From Westiellopsis prolifica IICB1 (GTDB lineage Bacteria > Cyanobacteriota > Cyanobacteriia > Cyanobacteriales > Nostocaceae), in assembly GCF_004323185.1 (NCBI RefSeq), contig NZ_NAPS01000002.1:1419742-1480398 (forward strand): a DNA stretch of 60,657 bases. The letters are read 5' to 3'. A model generated the notes under the pieces. It ran no database searches. It had not been told where the DNA came from and was given only the letters and a program-made list of their open reading frames with translations. Below, piece after piece: positions 17,361 through 27,060 of this stretch. Positions within the stretch are counted from its first letter, which is position 1; each line of letters opens with the position of its first letter. A program made the position numbers and the translations under genes.

Positions 17361-18110
17361 ATGACAGGTCAATTTGATGGAAAAGTCGCGTTAGTTACTG
17401 GGGCTTCATCAGGAATTGGTCAAGCAACAGCGATCGCATTTGCACACGCTGGAGCGAAAGTCGTAGTTGCTAGTCGTCGAATTGTTGAAGGCGAGGAGAC
17501 AGCGCGTAGCATACAAGAGGCAGGAGGAGAGGCGATTTTTGTCAAGACTGATGTGTCAAAGGCGTCCGAAGTTGAGACATTAGTTGACAAAACTTTGGAA
17601 GTCTATGGTCGTCTGGATTACGCTTGCAACAGCGCTGGTATTCCGGCAGCTGGTCCACTTACGGATGTGTCTGAAGAAGACTGGGATCAGGTGTTCAATG
17701 TCAATCTTAAAGGAACCTGGCTTTGCCTGAAGTATGAGATCAAGGCAATGCTTAAACAAGGTGGTGGTGCGATCGTCAACATAGGTTCTGTTGGAGGTGT
17801 TGTCGGTGTTGCTGGCTATGCAAGCTACTCTGCCACAAAGGGGGGAATCATAGCCTTAACCCGTTCCGCTGCAATGGAGTATGCCAAGTCCAGTATCCGA
17901 ATCAATGTAGTTAGCCCTGGTGCCATCAAAACCAATATGCTAGCGACTATTCCCTCAGATATACTTGCTCATCTTCCAGAAGTGCATCCCATCGGGCGTA
18001 TTGGCAAGCCAGAGGAGATCGCACAAGCAGTGGTGTGGTTATGTTCGGACGCAGCTTCCTTCGTCATTGGACACAACATGATGATCGATGGGGGATATAC
18101 TGCTCAATAA
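17361..18110 (+). CDS. short-chain dehydrogenase/reductase (SDR)
   Basis: A classical 249-aa SDR. It has the NAD(P)-binding TGASSGIG (13-20), NSAG at about 90-93, and the catalytic Ser143, Tyr156 and Lys160 (YSATK). The C-terminal MMIDGGYTAQ is typical of the family. Arg39 and Arg40 after the second strand suggest a preference for NADPH. The gene starts 26 bp after the SGNH stop and is likely the last gene of a ThDP-KAS III-SGNH-SDR run. In that setting a ketoreductase step on a condensed product is plausible, but the substrate is not known. Confidence 0.9.
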   Translation: MTGQFDGKVALVTGASSGIGQATAIAFAHAGAKVVVASRRIVEGEETARSIQEAGGEAIFVKTDVSKASEVETLVDKTLEVYGRLDYACNSAGIPAAGPLTDVSEEDWDQVFNVNLKGTWLCLKYEIKAMLKQGGGAIVNIGSVGGVVGVAGYASYSATKGGIIALTRSAAMEYAKSSIRINVVSPGAIKTNMLATIPSDILAHLPEVHPIGRIGKPEEIAQAVVWLCSDAASFVIGHNMMIDGGYTAQ

Positions 18111-18176
18111 TGAGGTAGGTGATTTGAGAGACTGAGCCTCATCTTGTTTTCAAGTGTCAGTTATTAGCTTATGAGG

Positions 18177-21100
18177 TTAATCTTCTGCATAAGCAACTGC
18201 TCCCAAAGCTTTCAAAGAAATTTTTTGAGCTTGTGTTATGCCTTGAATGCCATTGATATTTGTACCCTCATATGGTCTCTCATTTCTTAAAGTTTTGATA
18301 CACTCACCACTGTTAACATCCCAGATTTTAATAGTGTCATCTTGACTACCACTAGCTAGAGTTTGACCATTAGGACTGAAAGCAACAGACCAAATTAATT
18401 GTGTATGTCCCTCTAAAGTTTGAATGCATTGATTTGTAAGGAGATCCCAAAGTTTCACTGTTTGATCTTGACTACCACTCGCTAGCATGGAACCATCTGG
18501 ACTAAAGGCTACCGAGTATACAGAACTGGTATGACCCTTCAAAGTTTGAATACATTCTCCAGTTTTGACATTCCACAGCTTTATTGTTTGGTCGCTGTTA
18601 GCACTGGCTAGTATTAGACTATCAGGACTGTAGGTAACACACCAAATCCAATTATTGTGTCCTTGAAGCGTCTGAATACACTGCCCTGTAATAATATTCC
18701 AAATCTTTATTGTTGCATCGTGGGAGCCAGTTGCGATCATTTGATCATCTGGACTGAAGGCAATAGCCCACATTCTATCAGCATGACCTTCCAAGACATG
18801 AATACAGTTGTCAGTTTTGACATCCCATAATCTAGCTGTTTGATCATCACTGCTACTTGCAAGGAATTGACTATTAGCACTTATGGCAACCGATGTCACC
18901 CAATTATTATGGCCTCGCAAAGTTTTCAAACATTCACCACTACTAAGATCCCACAGCTTCACGCTTTGGTCTTCACTGCCACTTGCAAGGATATGACTAT
19001 TAGCATTTAAGGCAACAGATGTAACTCGATTGCTATGCCCTCTCAAAGTTTTGAGACACTGACCAGTATTAGCGTCCCACAGTTTCACCATTTTATTGCC
19101 ACTCCCACTTACAAGCATGTGACCATTGGCACTGAAGGCTACCGCCCATATTCCACTACTATAACCTTGCAAGGTCTTAAGGCATTTACCAGTAGCAATA
19201 TCCCATAGCTTGAGTGTTTGATCATCACCCGCACTTGCCAGGATATGATTATCTGGATTCCAGGCGACTGACCATAGTCTGCTAGCATGACCCAGTAAAG
19301 TTCTAAGACATTCACCAGTGTTGACATCCCATAGTTTGACCGTTTGATCATCACCCGCACTTGCGAGTGTATGACCATCTAAACTGAAGACTACTGAATT
19401 TATACAATCAGTATGTCCGTGTAAAATATTGACATGTTGACCGATTTCAAGATTCCACAATCTCACTGTTCGATCATGGCTGCCACTGGCTAAAGTTTGA
19501 CCATCTGGACTAAAGCTAACTGACCAAACTCCGCCATAATGTCCTTGTAAAGTTTTGAGACATTTGCCAGTGCTTACATCCCATAATTTCACTGTTTGGT
19601 CCTGATAGCCACTGGCTAGAGTTTGACCATTTGGGCTAAAAGCAATTGATAAAACTCTACTATTATTGCCCAGTAAACTTTTGAGGCATTTACCAGTATG
19701 AGCATCCCACAGCTTCACTGTTTGATCTTCACTAGCACTGGCTATTGTATTACCTTTAGGAGCAAAGGCAACTGACGAAATCCCGCTACTATGTCCCTGT
19801 AAAGTCGCCAGACAATCTCCGGTATTCACATCCCATAGTTTGATTGTTTGATCCTTACCACCACTTGCGAGGACTTTTCCATCAGGACTGAAGCTAACTG
19901 ACCACACCCAATCTGTATGCCCAGTACAAACAAGCTGTTGTTTACCATCTGCAACTTGATAGATGTGAACCTGATTATCAGTATCCCCCATAGCTAAGAG
20001 TTTACCATCAGGGCTAAATGCTACTGAATGAATACCACCAAGGGTTTCAGCAAAAACACACTTGGCAAGATCCGCATGAGCAAAATTTACATTGTGCAAA
20101 ATAACACTGCGTAGATCAGCTTGCCAAACAGCTAGATTAGAAAAATCATAGCCGCTTAAATCTGTCTGTAATTGACTAAACAAATTGAGAATATTTCCCG
20201 CACTATAGCCTGGTTCTTGTGATAATTCTTCTCGGAGTCTTGCTAAAATCTGAGTTAATTGTTTTTCAATACCTTTTTTACTTCTAAAGACAGTGAGTAG
20301 TTCATTAATTAATGGTTGGATGATGAGGCGAATTTGAGTTTCTTTGATGTAGTCTTTGGTAGTTGCCTTCATTAAGGCGTGACATCTAAAAAGATCGAAA
20401 TTTTCAGTTGTGATTTCTTCGCATAGCTGCTCTATCAATACCTGAGTGACATATTCCATAACTACAGGTTGAAGAGTGAAAGTTGCAGCACTTTGGTCGA
20501 TTAGTGATCGCCTAACCAGAGATTCTAGAGCCTCTAGTAATTTTTTTGGTGGTGTTGGCGATACGATATCTTCTCGTAAATCTGATAACGAAACTGGCTC
20601 ACGATTAATTGCTAGCCAATACATGATTTCTTTTTCTAGGTTTGATAAACGAGCAAACTGCTGGTCTAAAACATCACGAATATCTCCAAAAACTGCTGCA
20701 TCTTGTTCCAGGAATTGAGTTACATTACCACCAAAAATATCTTGAATAGTCGTAGCAATGATCTTTAAAGCTAATGGATTGCCTGCATACAGATCAATCA
20801 TTCTTTTACATTCTTTGTCTGTTGCAGATAGTCCCTTGACTTTCAGAATTTCCTGTCCCTCTTCCACATTTAAACCAGTTAGGAGTAACGAGTGAACAGG
20901 TAGCGATCTACCTTCCATTAATGCTACTTCTTTGGGTTTTTCCCGACTAGTTAGCACTAAGCAGCTAGTGTGAGCTGCTTCTCCTAGCTGTTGAAATAGC
21001 TGACCATATCCCTCATATCCTTCAGCGTAATGTCCAGAGCGATTACCACTGCTGAGAATTGACTCTATATTGTCAAGAATCACTAGACAACGATTATTTC

Positions 21101-21704
21101 GTAAGTAATCAATTAGCCTGGATATGATCTCAGCTAAGTTTTCTGGAAGGTTGGTTTCTGTTTCTTGCTCGTCAGAGAGAAATTGGATAAGATTTACGAG
21201 GACAGATTTAACAGGTGGTGCTTCTCTTAGCGATCGCCAGATGACATATTCAAATTCTTCCTGAATCTGTTGAGCAAGCTTGATAGACAAAGACGTTTTA
21301 CCAATCCCGCCCATTCCTAATACTGCTACAAATCGACATCGCTCATTCAGAATCCATTGCTCTAAAGTGGCAATTTCTTGCGTACGTCCATAAAAAACTG
21401 TTGAAAAAGTAGCATGTCCCCAATCTATTCGACTATTTGAGCTAATATAGTCACTTTTTTCTAATTTTACTTTAAAAACGGTAAATAGCTTCTCAAGGGT
21501 TTTTTTATCAACCCCGGACTCGCGGTTGAGTACTTTTGAGATTGTACTGGGATATAACCCAGTCAGTGCGCTCATTTCTTCAAGTGTATAGCTGTTGCCA
21601 AAGTTTTCTTGTGCTTCTGACCCACGCTTTGCTTCTTGAAGTTTTTGCAAACCTTTGGTGGTGAGTGCAACTCCGCGCTTGCGTCTCCAATTCTGTAAAG
21701 CCAT
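18177..21704 (-). CDS. NACHT-type STAND NTPase with 14 WD40 repeats and N-terminal HTH
   Basis: A 1175-aa signal-transduction ATPase. The N-terminus (about 38-85) resembles a helix-turn-helix (LEEMSALTGLYPSTISKVLN). The NTPase has a P loop GMGGIGKTS (130-138), Walker B LVILDNI (207-213) and a winged-helix/linker region to about 540. From about 555 to 1143 there are 14 consecutive 42-residue WD40 units with SVAFSPDG and LWDV signatures, enough for two complete seven-blade propellers. STAND proteins switch on by nucleotide-driven assembly after their sensor part binds a ligand; bacterial members act in regulation, cell death or phage defence. The ATG is at 21704, and the gene faces the SDR tail to tail. 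No separate effector gene is adjacent. Confidence 0.9.
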   Translation of the reverse strand: MALQNWRRKRGVALTTKGLQKLQEAKRGSEAQENFGNSYTLEEMSALTGLYPSTISKVLNRESGVDKKTLEKLFTVFKVKLEKSDYISSNSRIDWGHATFSTVFYGRTQEIATLEQWILNERCRFVAVLGMGGIGKTSLSIKLAQQIQEEFEYVIWRSLREAPPVKSVLVNLIQFLSDEQETETNLPENLAEIISRLIDYLRNNRCLVILDNIESILSSGNRSGHYAEGYEGYGQLFQQLGEAAHTSCLVLTSREKPKEVALMEGRSLPVHSLLLTGLNVEEGQEILKVKGLSATDKECKRMIDLYAGNPLALKIIATTIQDIFGGNVTQFLEQDAAVFGDIRDVLDQQFARLSNLEKEIMYWLAINREPVSLSDLREDIVSPTPPKKLLEALESLVRRSLIDQSAATFTLQPVVMEYVTQVLIEQLCEEITTENFDLFRCHALMKATTKDYIKETQIRLIIQPLINELLTVFRSKKGIEKQLTQILARLREELSQEPGYSAGNILNLFSQLQTDLSGYDFSNLAVWQADLRSVILHNVNFAHADLAKCVFAETLGGIHSVAFSPDGKLLAMGDTDNQVHIYQVADGKQQLVCTGHTDWVWSVSFSPDGKVLASGGKDQTIKLWDVNTGDCLATLQGHSSGISSVAFAPKGNTIASASEDQTVKLWDAHTGKCLKSLLGNNSRVLSIAFSPNGQTLASGYQDQTVKLWDVSTGKCLKTLQGHYGGVWSVSFSPDGQTLASGSHDRTVRLWNLEIGQHVNILHGHTDCINSVVFSLDGHTLASAGDDQTVKLWDVNTGECLRTLLGHASRLWSVAWNPDNHILASAGDDQTLKLWDIATGKCLKTLQGYSSGIWAVAFSANGHMLVSGSGNKMVKLWDANTGQCLKTLRGHSNRVTSVALNANSHILASGSEDQSVKLWDLSSGECLKTLRGHNNWVTSVAISANSQFLASSSDDQTARLWDVKTDNCIHVLEGHADRMWAIAFSPDDQMIATGSHDATIKIWNIITGQCIQTLQGHNNWIWCVTYSPDSLILASANSDQTIKLWNVKTGECIQTLKGHTSSVYSVAFSPDGSMLASGSQDQTVKLWDLLTNQCIQTLEGHTQLIWSVAFSPNGQTLASGSQDDTIKIWDVNSGECIKTLRNERPYEGTNINGIQGITQAQKISLKALGAVAYAED

Positions 21705-22138
21705 ATATTAAAAATTTAATGATAATGAATTTACTTTTAAGAAATTAAATTTTTGCTGAATCAACAATTTGTGGAACCATACATCAACTAGCTTACTTTT
21801 TTGATAAAATACTTGTTGACAATTCAATTTTGAGAATAGCCGAAACTCTTGCTATGTATATTACAGACAATTTTTATTTAGTGTATCTAAAAGACTTGCT
21901 GAACTTAATTTCATGCTTTTTAAATTTTAATTTATAGTTATTATATTTACTATACCAAGATTGCTATGTTTATGGGCAGCAACGCGATCGCGACCATATT
22001 TGATACAGTCTTTACTATGATTTAAATACTACAGAAATTACTGTAAAACTTTAAATTTAATCAAAAGACAATAAAACAGACTTTAAAACCAATTTTTCGT
22101 AAGCTAGATGTATCCGCACGAACAAAGATAGTAGCAAG
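21705..22138. promoter_or_regulatory. divergent promoter region
   Basis: About 430 bp of very AT-rich DNA between the divergently transcribed NACHT-WD40 and thioesterase genes. It must hold both promoters. No operator-like palindrome, hairpin or clear -10/-35 pair could be picked out by eye. Confidence 0.4.
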
Positions 22139-22900
22139 ATGCTCAAAAACTCAAATTTAGACTCTTGGTTTGTTTGCCCTAAACCTAATCCAGAAGCCAA
22201 AATTCGGTTATTTTGTTTCCCCTACGCTGGTGGTAGCGCAAATATCTTTCGTAGCTGGTCAAATCATCTTCCAGTAGATGTAGAAATCTGTGCGATTGAG
22301 CTTCCTGGTAGAGGAATGCGGATCAAGTTACCTTCATTCACTCAATTAGAACCTCTAGTCACAGAGTTAGCGAGTGTTTTTAAACCAAACTTAGACAAAC
22401 CATTTGCTTTCTTTGGTCACAGCATGGGCGGACTTGTGAGTTTTGAGCTTGCTCGTCTACTCCGCAAACAGTATGGTGTAAAACCGAGTCATCTGTTTAT
22501 ATCAGCTCGCCGCGCACCCCAACTTGTTGATCCCAAATCACCTATTCATGACTTACCGGAGGCAGAATTTATTGAAGAATTGCGGCGTTTAAATGGAACT
22601 CCAGAAGCTTTACTGAACAATGATCAACTTATGCAATTATTCATGCCGATTCTACGGGCAGATTTTGCAGTACTAGAAACTTATATTTACAGTCAAGAAA
22701 CACCACTGGATTGTCCGATTACTGCTTTTGGTGGGTTGCAAGATCAAGAAGCTCGTCATGATCAAATTAAAGCATGGCAGGAGCAAACAAGCGCTTCTTT
22801 TTCATTACATATGCTCCCTGGAAACCACTTTTTTTTACACTCATTTCAGTCATTATTACTAGAGATTATTTATCGGAAAATAAATGATATCAATCCCTAA
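22139..22900 (+). CDS. type II thioesterase (GrsT/RifR-like alpha/beta hydrolase)
   Basis: A 253-aa stand-alone thioesterase of the kind that edits NRPS/PKS carrier proteins. The N-terminal CFPYAGGSANIF leads to the oxyanion region. The nucleophile is Ser95 in GHSMGG, with Asp202 (GGLQDQEARH) and His230 (LPGNHFF) completing the triad. The family removes wrongly loaded or stalled acyl groups from phosphopantetheine arms. No NRPS, PKS or carrier protein is in the window, so it either serves a remote megasynthase or works with the KAS III-like locus next door. The ATG start is at 22139. Confidence 0.88.
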   Translation: MLKNSNLDSWFVCPKPNPEAKIRLFCFPYAGGSANIFRSWSNHLPVDVEICAIELPGRGMRIKLPSFTQLEPLVTELASVFKPNLDKPFAFFGHSMGGLVSFELARLLRKQYGVKPSHLFISARRAPQLVDPKSPIHDLPEAEFIEELRRLNGTPEALLNNDQLMQLFMPILRADFAVLETYIYSQETPLDCPITAFGGLQDQEARHDQIKAWQEQTSASFSLHMLPGNHFFLHSFQSLLLEIIYRKINDINP

Positions 22901-23230
22901 TAGGGATTAAGTCTAGTAAAGAATATTAGCTCGTAGTAAGCGCTACTTTGTCTGTTTGGCTTGAAGTCGCTGTTGCGGTTGGGATATTTCACGTTAATCA
23001 CGATCCATATAAATTTGTACCAGACGCGTTCGCTTTTAGCGTTCCCGCAGGGTAATTTCGCGTCTCTACACCGCCTGTATTTGTACCAAGGTTTTAGTGA
23101 AATGGTATTACGCAAGATGTGACCGAAAACCTTATTCTTGCGTAGCGGTAATTCATGAATTACCGCAAATGCGCGTTATGTTTTGCGTAAGTCCTGTTCC
23201 GTAACTCGCGTTAGGTTTATTTCTGCTGAC
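22901..23230. repeat. repeat-rich intergenic region with 22-bp palindrome
   Basis: This stretch holds no gene. It contains a GCGTTCGCTTTTAGCGTTC.. GCGTCTCTAC repeat of the interspersed GCGTCTA family (about 23020-23070), a perfect 22-bp palindrome at 23145-23166 (GCGGTAATTCA and its complement), and a TGCGTAAGTCCT half-site near 23184 like the MITE ends at 51069-51159. Confidence 0.6.
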
Positions 23231-25147
23231 TTACTTGTTCACCGTAACATCATTAGGAATTAAAATATTCTGAGACTGATTAGAGTCTAAAATCTCAGTG
23301 GGATTAACATTAATAGATTTCCCTAACCCTGGTTGGTTTGATCTGATGTATTCACTAAAAATATTCTGACCAGAAGGCTTAGATTTGTCCCTATTTTGGC
23401 TGTTATCTATCACAGCATTTGTTGAATTAGAAGCTGGAATTACGTTATCCTCCGCTGGTCTATTTGGGTAGATAAATCCATCACTACTCGTTGGATTTGG
23501 CGATTGATTGTAAGTATAATCACCAATCAAAACGTCGTTACTGTTATAACCAACCAACTGAGGATTGTTGTTGCTTCCGGTCAATACATCGTTAGTAATG
23601 TTATTTTCGGGATTGCTATTTTGCTGATTTTGTGGGGTAGTTGTGCTACTTAGTAAAGGATCTTCTTGAGTGGATTCGGTAGATGTGGTGTTGACCATCT
23701 CAAATGCTCCAACATCGGGTTGATTATCTCTGTTGCTCCCTAGTTGGTCAGTAGTGGGTACACCACTTACTGTGACACCGGTATTAATGGCAGGACTACC
23801 TGGTAAAAGGGGATGTACTAAAACTCCTCCAATCTCTTGTATTGGACCAAGCAGAGGATCAACAATTTGACTACCGGCGACAACTTGACCACCCATCTTT
23901 GGCGCGGGAAATTCGATATTACCACCGCCATCCTGTAGTTGATATCCAACCTGTTGTTGTGTGGGATCGCTGGCAGTATTATAGGCAACAATCGAATTGG
24001 TGAGGGTAACGGGCTGTGTTGGACTGTAGATCCAAAATGCTCCATTTGCCCGTCCGGCTTCGTTATAGACGATGGTTGAATTAGTAATGTTGACGGGGAC
24101 AGATTCTTCAGTGTTAACAAACATCCCTCCGCCAGCATCTTCAATAGCTTTATTTCCAGAAAAAGTGCTATTGGTGATGTTGACTGGCGAAGGGCCATCT
24201 AGCCATATAGCTCCACCTTGTTTTGCAGCTGTATTGTTGGCAAAGGTGACATTGTTCATTGTGAGTTCGCCGTGAACTCGCAATCCACCTCCTCGACCTA
24301 TCCCTTTATCATCAAAGTCTGCTGTATTACCAACAATGGTGCTGTCTTGGATCACAATCTTGTCTGGACCGTAACCCCAGGCAAAGATTGCACCACCCTC
24401 TCCTTTGGTACGATTGTTTTCAAACTGACAGTCACGGATCGCTATTGTACCTCCAACAGTAGAACCGGGACCTGTCGAGTTTCCTCCATCGGAGAAGAAT
24501 GCACCACCACCAATGTCACCTTCTGCACTATTGTTAAGAAAAACTGAGTTTTCTACGGTGACTTCACCTAACAGGTTGTAGATTGCTCCACCATTGACAC
24601 CTTTGTTATTGGTAAATTTGCTATCTTTAACAACAAGTACACCGGAACCATAAGTACCGATCGCTCCACCGCTAAATCCAGAATCCCCTAGAGTACCATT
24701 GTTATTGTCAAAGCTGCTACCAAGTACTGTCGCTTTACTGCCGTAACCAACGTATATAGCTCCGTTTTGCCAAGCGCTATTGTTGTTAAAGTTACAATTT
24801 TCTACCTGAAGGGTGCTGTAGTCCCAGGCTGCGATCGCACCACCTCTTCCGTCTGGCCCTGTCACCATACCGTTGGTGAAGGTTAGATTTTTTACTGTTG
24901 CATTGACATAACTGTTTACAGAAAATGCCCGTGTAGTATTATTACCGCTAATCGTTAAATTTTCTGCCCCTGCACCATCAATTGTTACGTCTTTTGTAAT
25001 GGAAAGTTCACCACTAGTAAGTGTGATGGTCTGATTGGCAAGGCTGGGATCAAACTGGATGATGTCTCCTGCTTGAGCAGATTCGAGTGCTGCTCGTAAA
25101 GAACCTTCTCCACTATCTGCATTGTTGGTAACGTTAATGATAGCCAT
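23231..25147 (-). CDS. right-handed beta-helix (Pmp-like) surface protein
   Basis: A 638-aa protein with parallel beta-helix repeats. It begins with NNADSGEGSLRAALESA and GDIIQFDPSL, the usual opening of secreted 'polymorphic outer membrane protein-like' proteins. About 20 repeats of the GGAI-x-N-x-F-NN type follow (about 60-440), then a segment with PLLPGSPAINTG and GAFE as in choice-of-anchor Q proteins. The last 170 residues are Asn/Gln/Ser-rich and probably flexible. No N-terminal signal peptide is visible, as is common for such cyanobacterial proteins exported by a C-terminal-signal (type I) route. It is likely extracellular; enzymatic activity is not indicated. Confidence 0.8.
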   Translation of the reverse strand: MAIINVTNNADSGEGSLRAALESAQAGDIIQFDPSLANQTITLTSGELSITKDVTIDGAGAENLTISGNNTTRAFSVNSYVNATVKNLTFTNGMVTGPDGRGGAIAAWDYSTLQVENCNFNNNSAWQNGAIYVGYGSKATVLGSSFDNNNGTLGDSGFSGGAIGTYGSGVLVVKDSKFTNNKGVNGGAIYNLLGEVTVENSVFLNNSAEGDIGGGAFFSDGGNSTGPGSTVGGTIAIRDCQFENNRTKGEGGAIFAWGYGPDKIVIQDSTIVGNTADFDDKGIGRGGGLRVHGELTMNNVTFANNTAAKQGGAIWLDGPSPVNITNSTFSGNKAIEDAGGGMFVNTEESVPVNITNSTIVYNEAGRANGAFWIYSPTQPVTLTNSIVAYNTASDPTQQQVGYQLQDGGGNIEFPAPKMGGQVVAGSQIVDPLLGPIQEIGGVLVHPLLPGSPAINTGVTVSGVPTTDQLGSNRDNQPDVGAFEMVNTTSTESTQEDPLLSSTTTPQNQQNSNPENNITNDVLTGSNNNPQLVGYNSNDVLIGDYTYNQSPNPTSSDGFIYPNRPAEDNVIPASNSTNAVIDNSQNRDKSKPSGQNIFSEYIRSNQPGLGKSINVNPTEILDSNQSQNILIPNDVTVNK

Positions 25148-25626
25148 GCTTTGAATTCCCTTAAAAATGAGTGTTTTGAGATCGACGTGTAGAAAAAATC
25201 ACAATTTTGTGACTCAAAAGCGATCGCGTCATCGTTTCAAACGATGGGAATCATAGACAGCACCCTATTACCATTACGTGGAAGTCAAACTATTTTGGAT
25301 TTTAAATTTGAGATTGCGGATTGAGTCCCAGGATTTATCCGCTTTCTTGTACACTGCTCGGAAGTCTTGCTCAAAAGTCCTGATGATCTAATATCTTTGA
25401 CTATTTTTCCAATTTTTTGTTTATTTTCCACGTAATCTACTAGTTTTCTTTTTCATAAAATTTTTTACTAAACAGGAATTCTTTGTGTGAACTAGTAATT
25501 AAAGTTCTGATTCTGGGAATAAGATTTTGATTTTGGGAAGCACCCTGAAAAAACATAAATTCTCGAATCATCGAGTTTTTGATATTAACAACGCTTCAAA
25601 GCATTAGCACAATTGCGCTATCTAAA
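25148..25626. other. intergenic region
   Basis: About 480 bp between two minus-strand genes. It includes one HIP1 site and AT-rich DNA that should contain the promoter of the beta-helix gene. No gene, hairpin or repeat of note was seen. Confidence 0.4.
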
Positions 25627-27060
25627 TCAAGTTTCAGCTTCTGCGGCAGATTTTTGTGCATGTTCTGAACGCATCCAATGTGTAGGAAGCTCCAAGTAAT
25701 CTGGTAAAACGGTTGTGCGATCGCCTACAGCAAATCTAATTTGGTGTGATTGCAAGTTTTTAGCTCCTGTCAGAGTGGCTCCAAGCAGTTTCACATCACA
25801 CAAATTTGTGCCAAAAAAGTCTACTCCCATCAGATTTGCATCACAGAGATTGGCTTCATGGAAGATTGCTTTTTGCAAGTTGGTTCCCATCAAATTAGCT
25901 CCATAAAGATTGGCTTCTCTCAGGCTAGCTTCCGAGAAATTAGCAAAAAGTATCTCTGTGTGTTCTAGTTTGGCTGCATTCAAATTTGCCTGTTGCAAAT
26001 TGGTTCCATTCAGGTTTGCACCTTTGAGATTTGCACCAATTAATCCTGCTGAGTGCAAGTTGGCTTTACCAAGCTTTGCTCCCTGTAAATTAGCAAGAAA
26101 TAGTTTGGCGTGACAAAGATTTGCGACTTTCAGGTTACAAGATTGCAAGTTAGCTTTATACAGATTTGCTTCACAGAAATTGGCTGCACGCAGACTTGCT
26201 CCAGACAAGTTTGCTGACCGTAAGTTGGCTCCAGTCAAGTTGGCGCGATTTAAGTTTGCTCCACAGAGGTTAGCTTCTTGGAGGTTGCATGATTGTAAAT
26301 CGGCTTCATATAAAACTGTGCCACAAAGTTTTGCACCTTCGAGTTTTGCCTCAAACAAGTTAGCTTTCTGGAGATTGGCTTTTGTCAAGTTTGCTCCCCG
26401 TAGATCTAAACGTTGCAAGTTGGCATTTGATAAGTCTACTCGTCTAATATCTGTATTCCTTAAATCGAGTTTTTGATTTTCTTGATCTTGTTCCCAGTTG
26501 CGTCTGCCAATTACGGTTAAGGCTACTTGTAAATCTGTGGATACTTGAGCAACTTTTGCTAGTTCTTCCACAGAATTTTCCTGTTCTGATTTGATGCTGC
26601 TATTTTCTCGGACAAATGCAGTCAGAATTTCCATAATTGTCCAGTATTGTTTTGGTGATTCCTGGGCAATTTTTTCGAGCGCATAAATTGCTCCGATTCT
26701 GGTGGCTACATGCTCATGTCCTAACTGGGTAATTGCTGCTGTCAAACGCTCTGCGATCAAGCGTTCTTGGGCTAGTTCTAAATTCTGAATGCCAATTTCG
26801 TTATTTTTTTCGGCTGCGATCGCACTCTTTTTTAATGCTTCAGTGCGCTTGGCTGCATAATAAGCATTAATTATCACTGCTAACCCTACAAATAAGCTAG
26901 CTGTTGTATTTAATGCTTGATTCCTGCTGATTATTTTTTGTTCATTTGATAATCCCTCATTTTGTGAAACTGCAAATAATATTACAGTTGGTGATAGGCT
27001 AAACAAAATTGCGATCGCTACCAACCAGCTTTTAAATCCATCTGTCTTCCTGCCAGACAT
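25627..27060 (-). CDS. membrane-anchored pentapeptide-repeat protein
   Basis: A 477-aa protein from the ATG at 27060; a GTG at 27078 would add six residues. Two hydrophobic segments (about 12-35 and 48-68) anchor it, with a coiled-coil-like region after them. A helical part (about 100-180; ATRIGAIYALEKIA) precedes about 45 A(D/N)LXX pentapeptides at about 195-445, which build a right-handed quadrilateral helix. A short tail follows. Such proteins are abundant in cyanobacteria and mostly of unknown function; the helix is a scaffold for protein contacts. The membrane part suggests the repeat is displayed in the cytoplasm or periplasm. It stands alone upstream of an IS element. Confidence 0.88.
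   Translation of the reverse strand: MSGRKTDGFKSWLVAIAILFSLSPTVILFAVSQNEGLSNEQKIISRNQALNTTASLFVGLAVIINAYYAAKRTEALKKSAIAAEKNNEIGIQNLELAQERLIAERLTAAITQLGHEHVATRIGAIYALEKIAQESPKQYWTIMEILTAFVRENSSIKSEQENSVEELAKVAQVSTDLQVALTVIGRRNWEQDQENQKLDLRNTDIRRVDLSNANLQRLDLRGANLTKANLQKANLFEAKLEGAKLCGTVLYEADLQSCNLQEANLCGANLNRANLTGANLRSANLSGASLRAANFCEANLYKANLQSCNLKVANLCHAKLFLANLQGAKLGKANLHSAGLIGANLKGANLNGTNLQQANLNAAKLEHTEILFANFSEASLREANLYGANLMGTNLQKAIFHEANLCDANLMGVDFFGTNLCDVKLLGATLTGAKNLQSHQIRFAVGDRTTVLPDYLELPTHWMRSEHAQKSAAEAET

Noticed and set aside
24072-24547. Plus-strand frames opposite the beta-helix gene
   Set aside because: They are shadows of a repetitive coding sequence on the other strand.
25715-26476. 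Plus-strand frames opposite the pentapeptide-repeat gene
   Set aside because: Periodic FAPxxLA sequences are the complement of the A(D/N)LXX repeats, not real genes.
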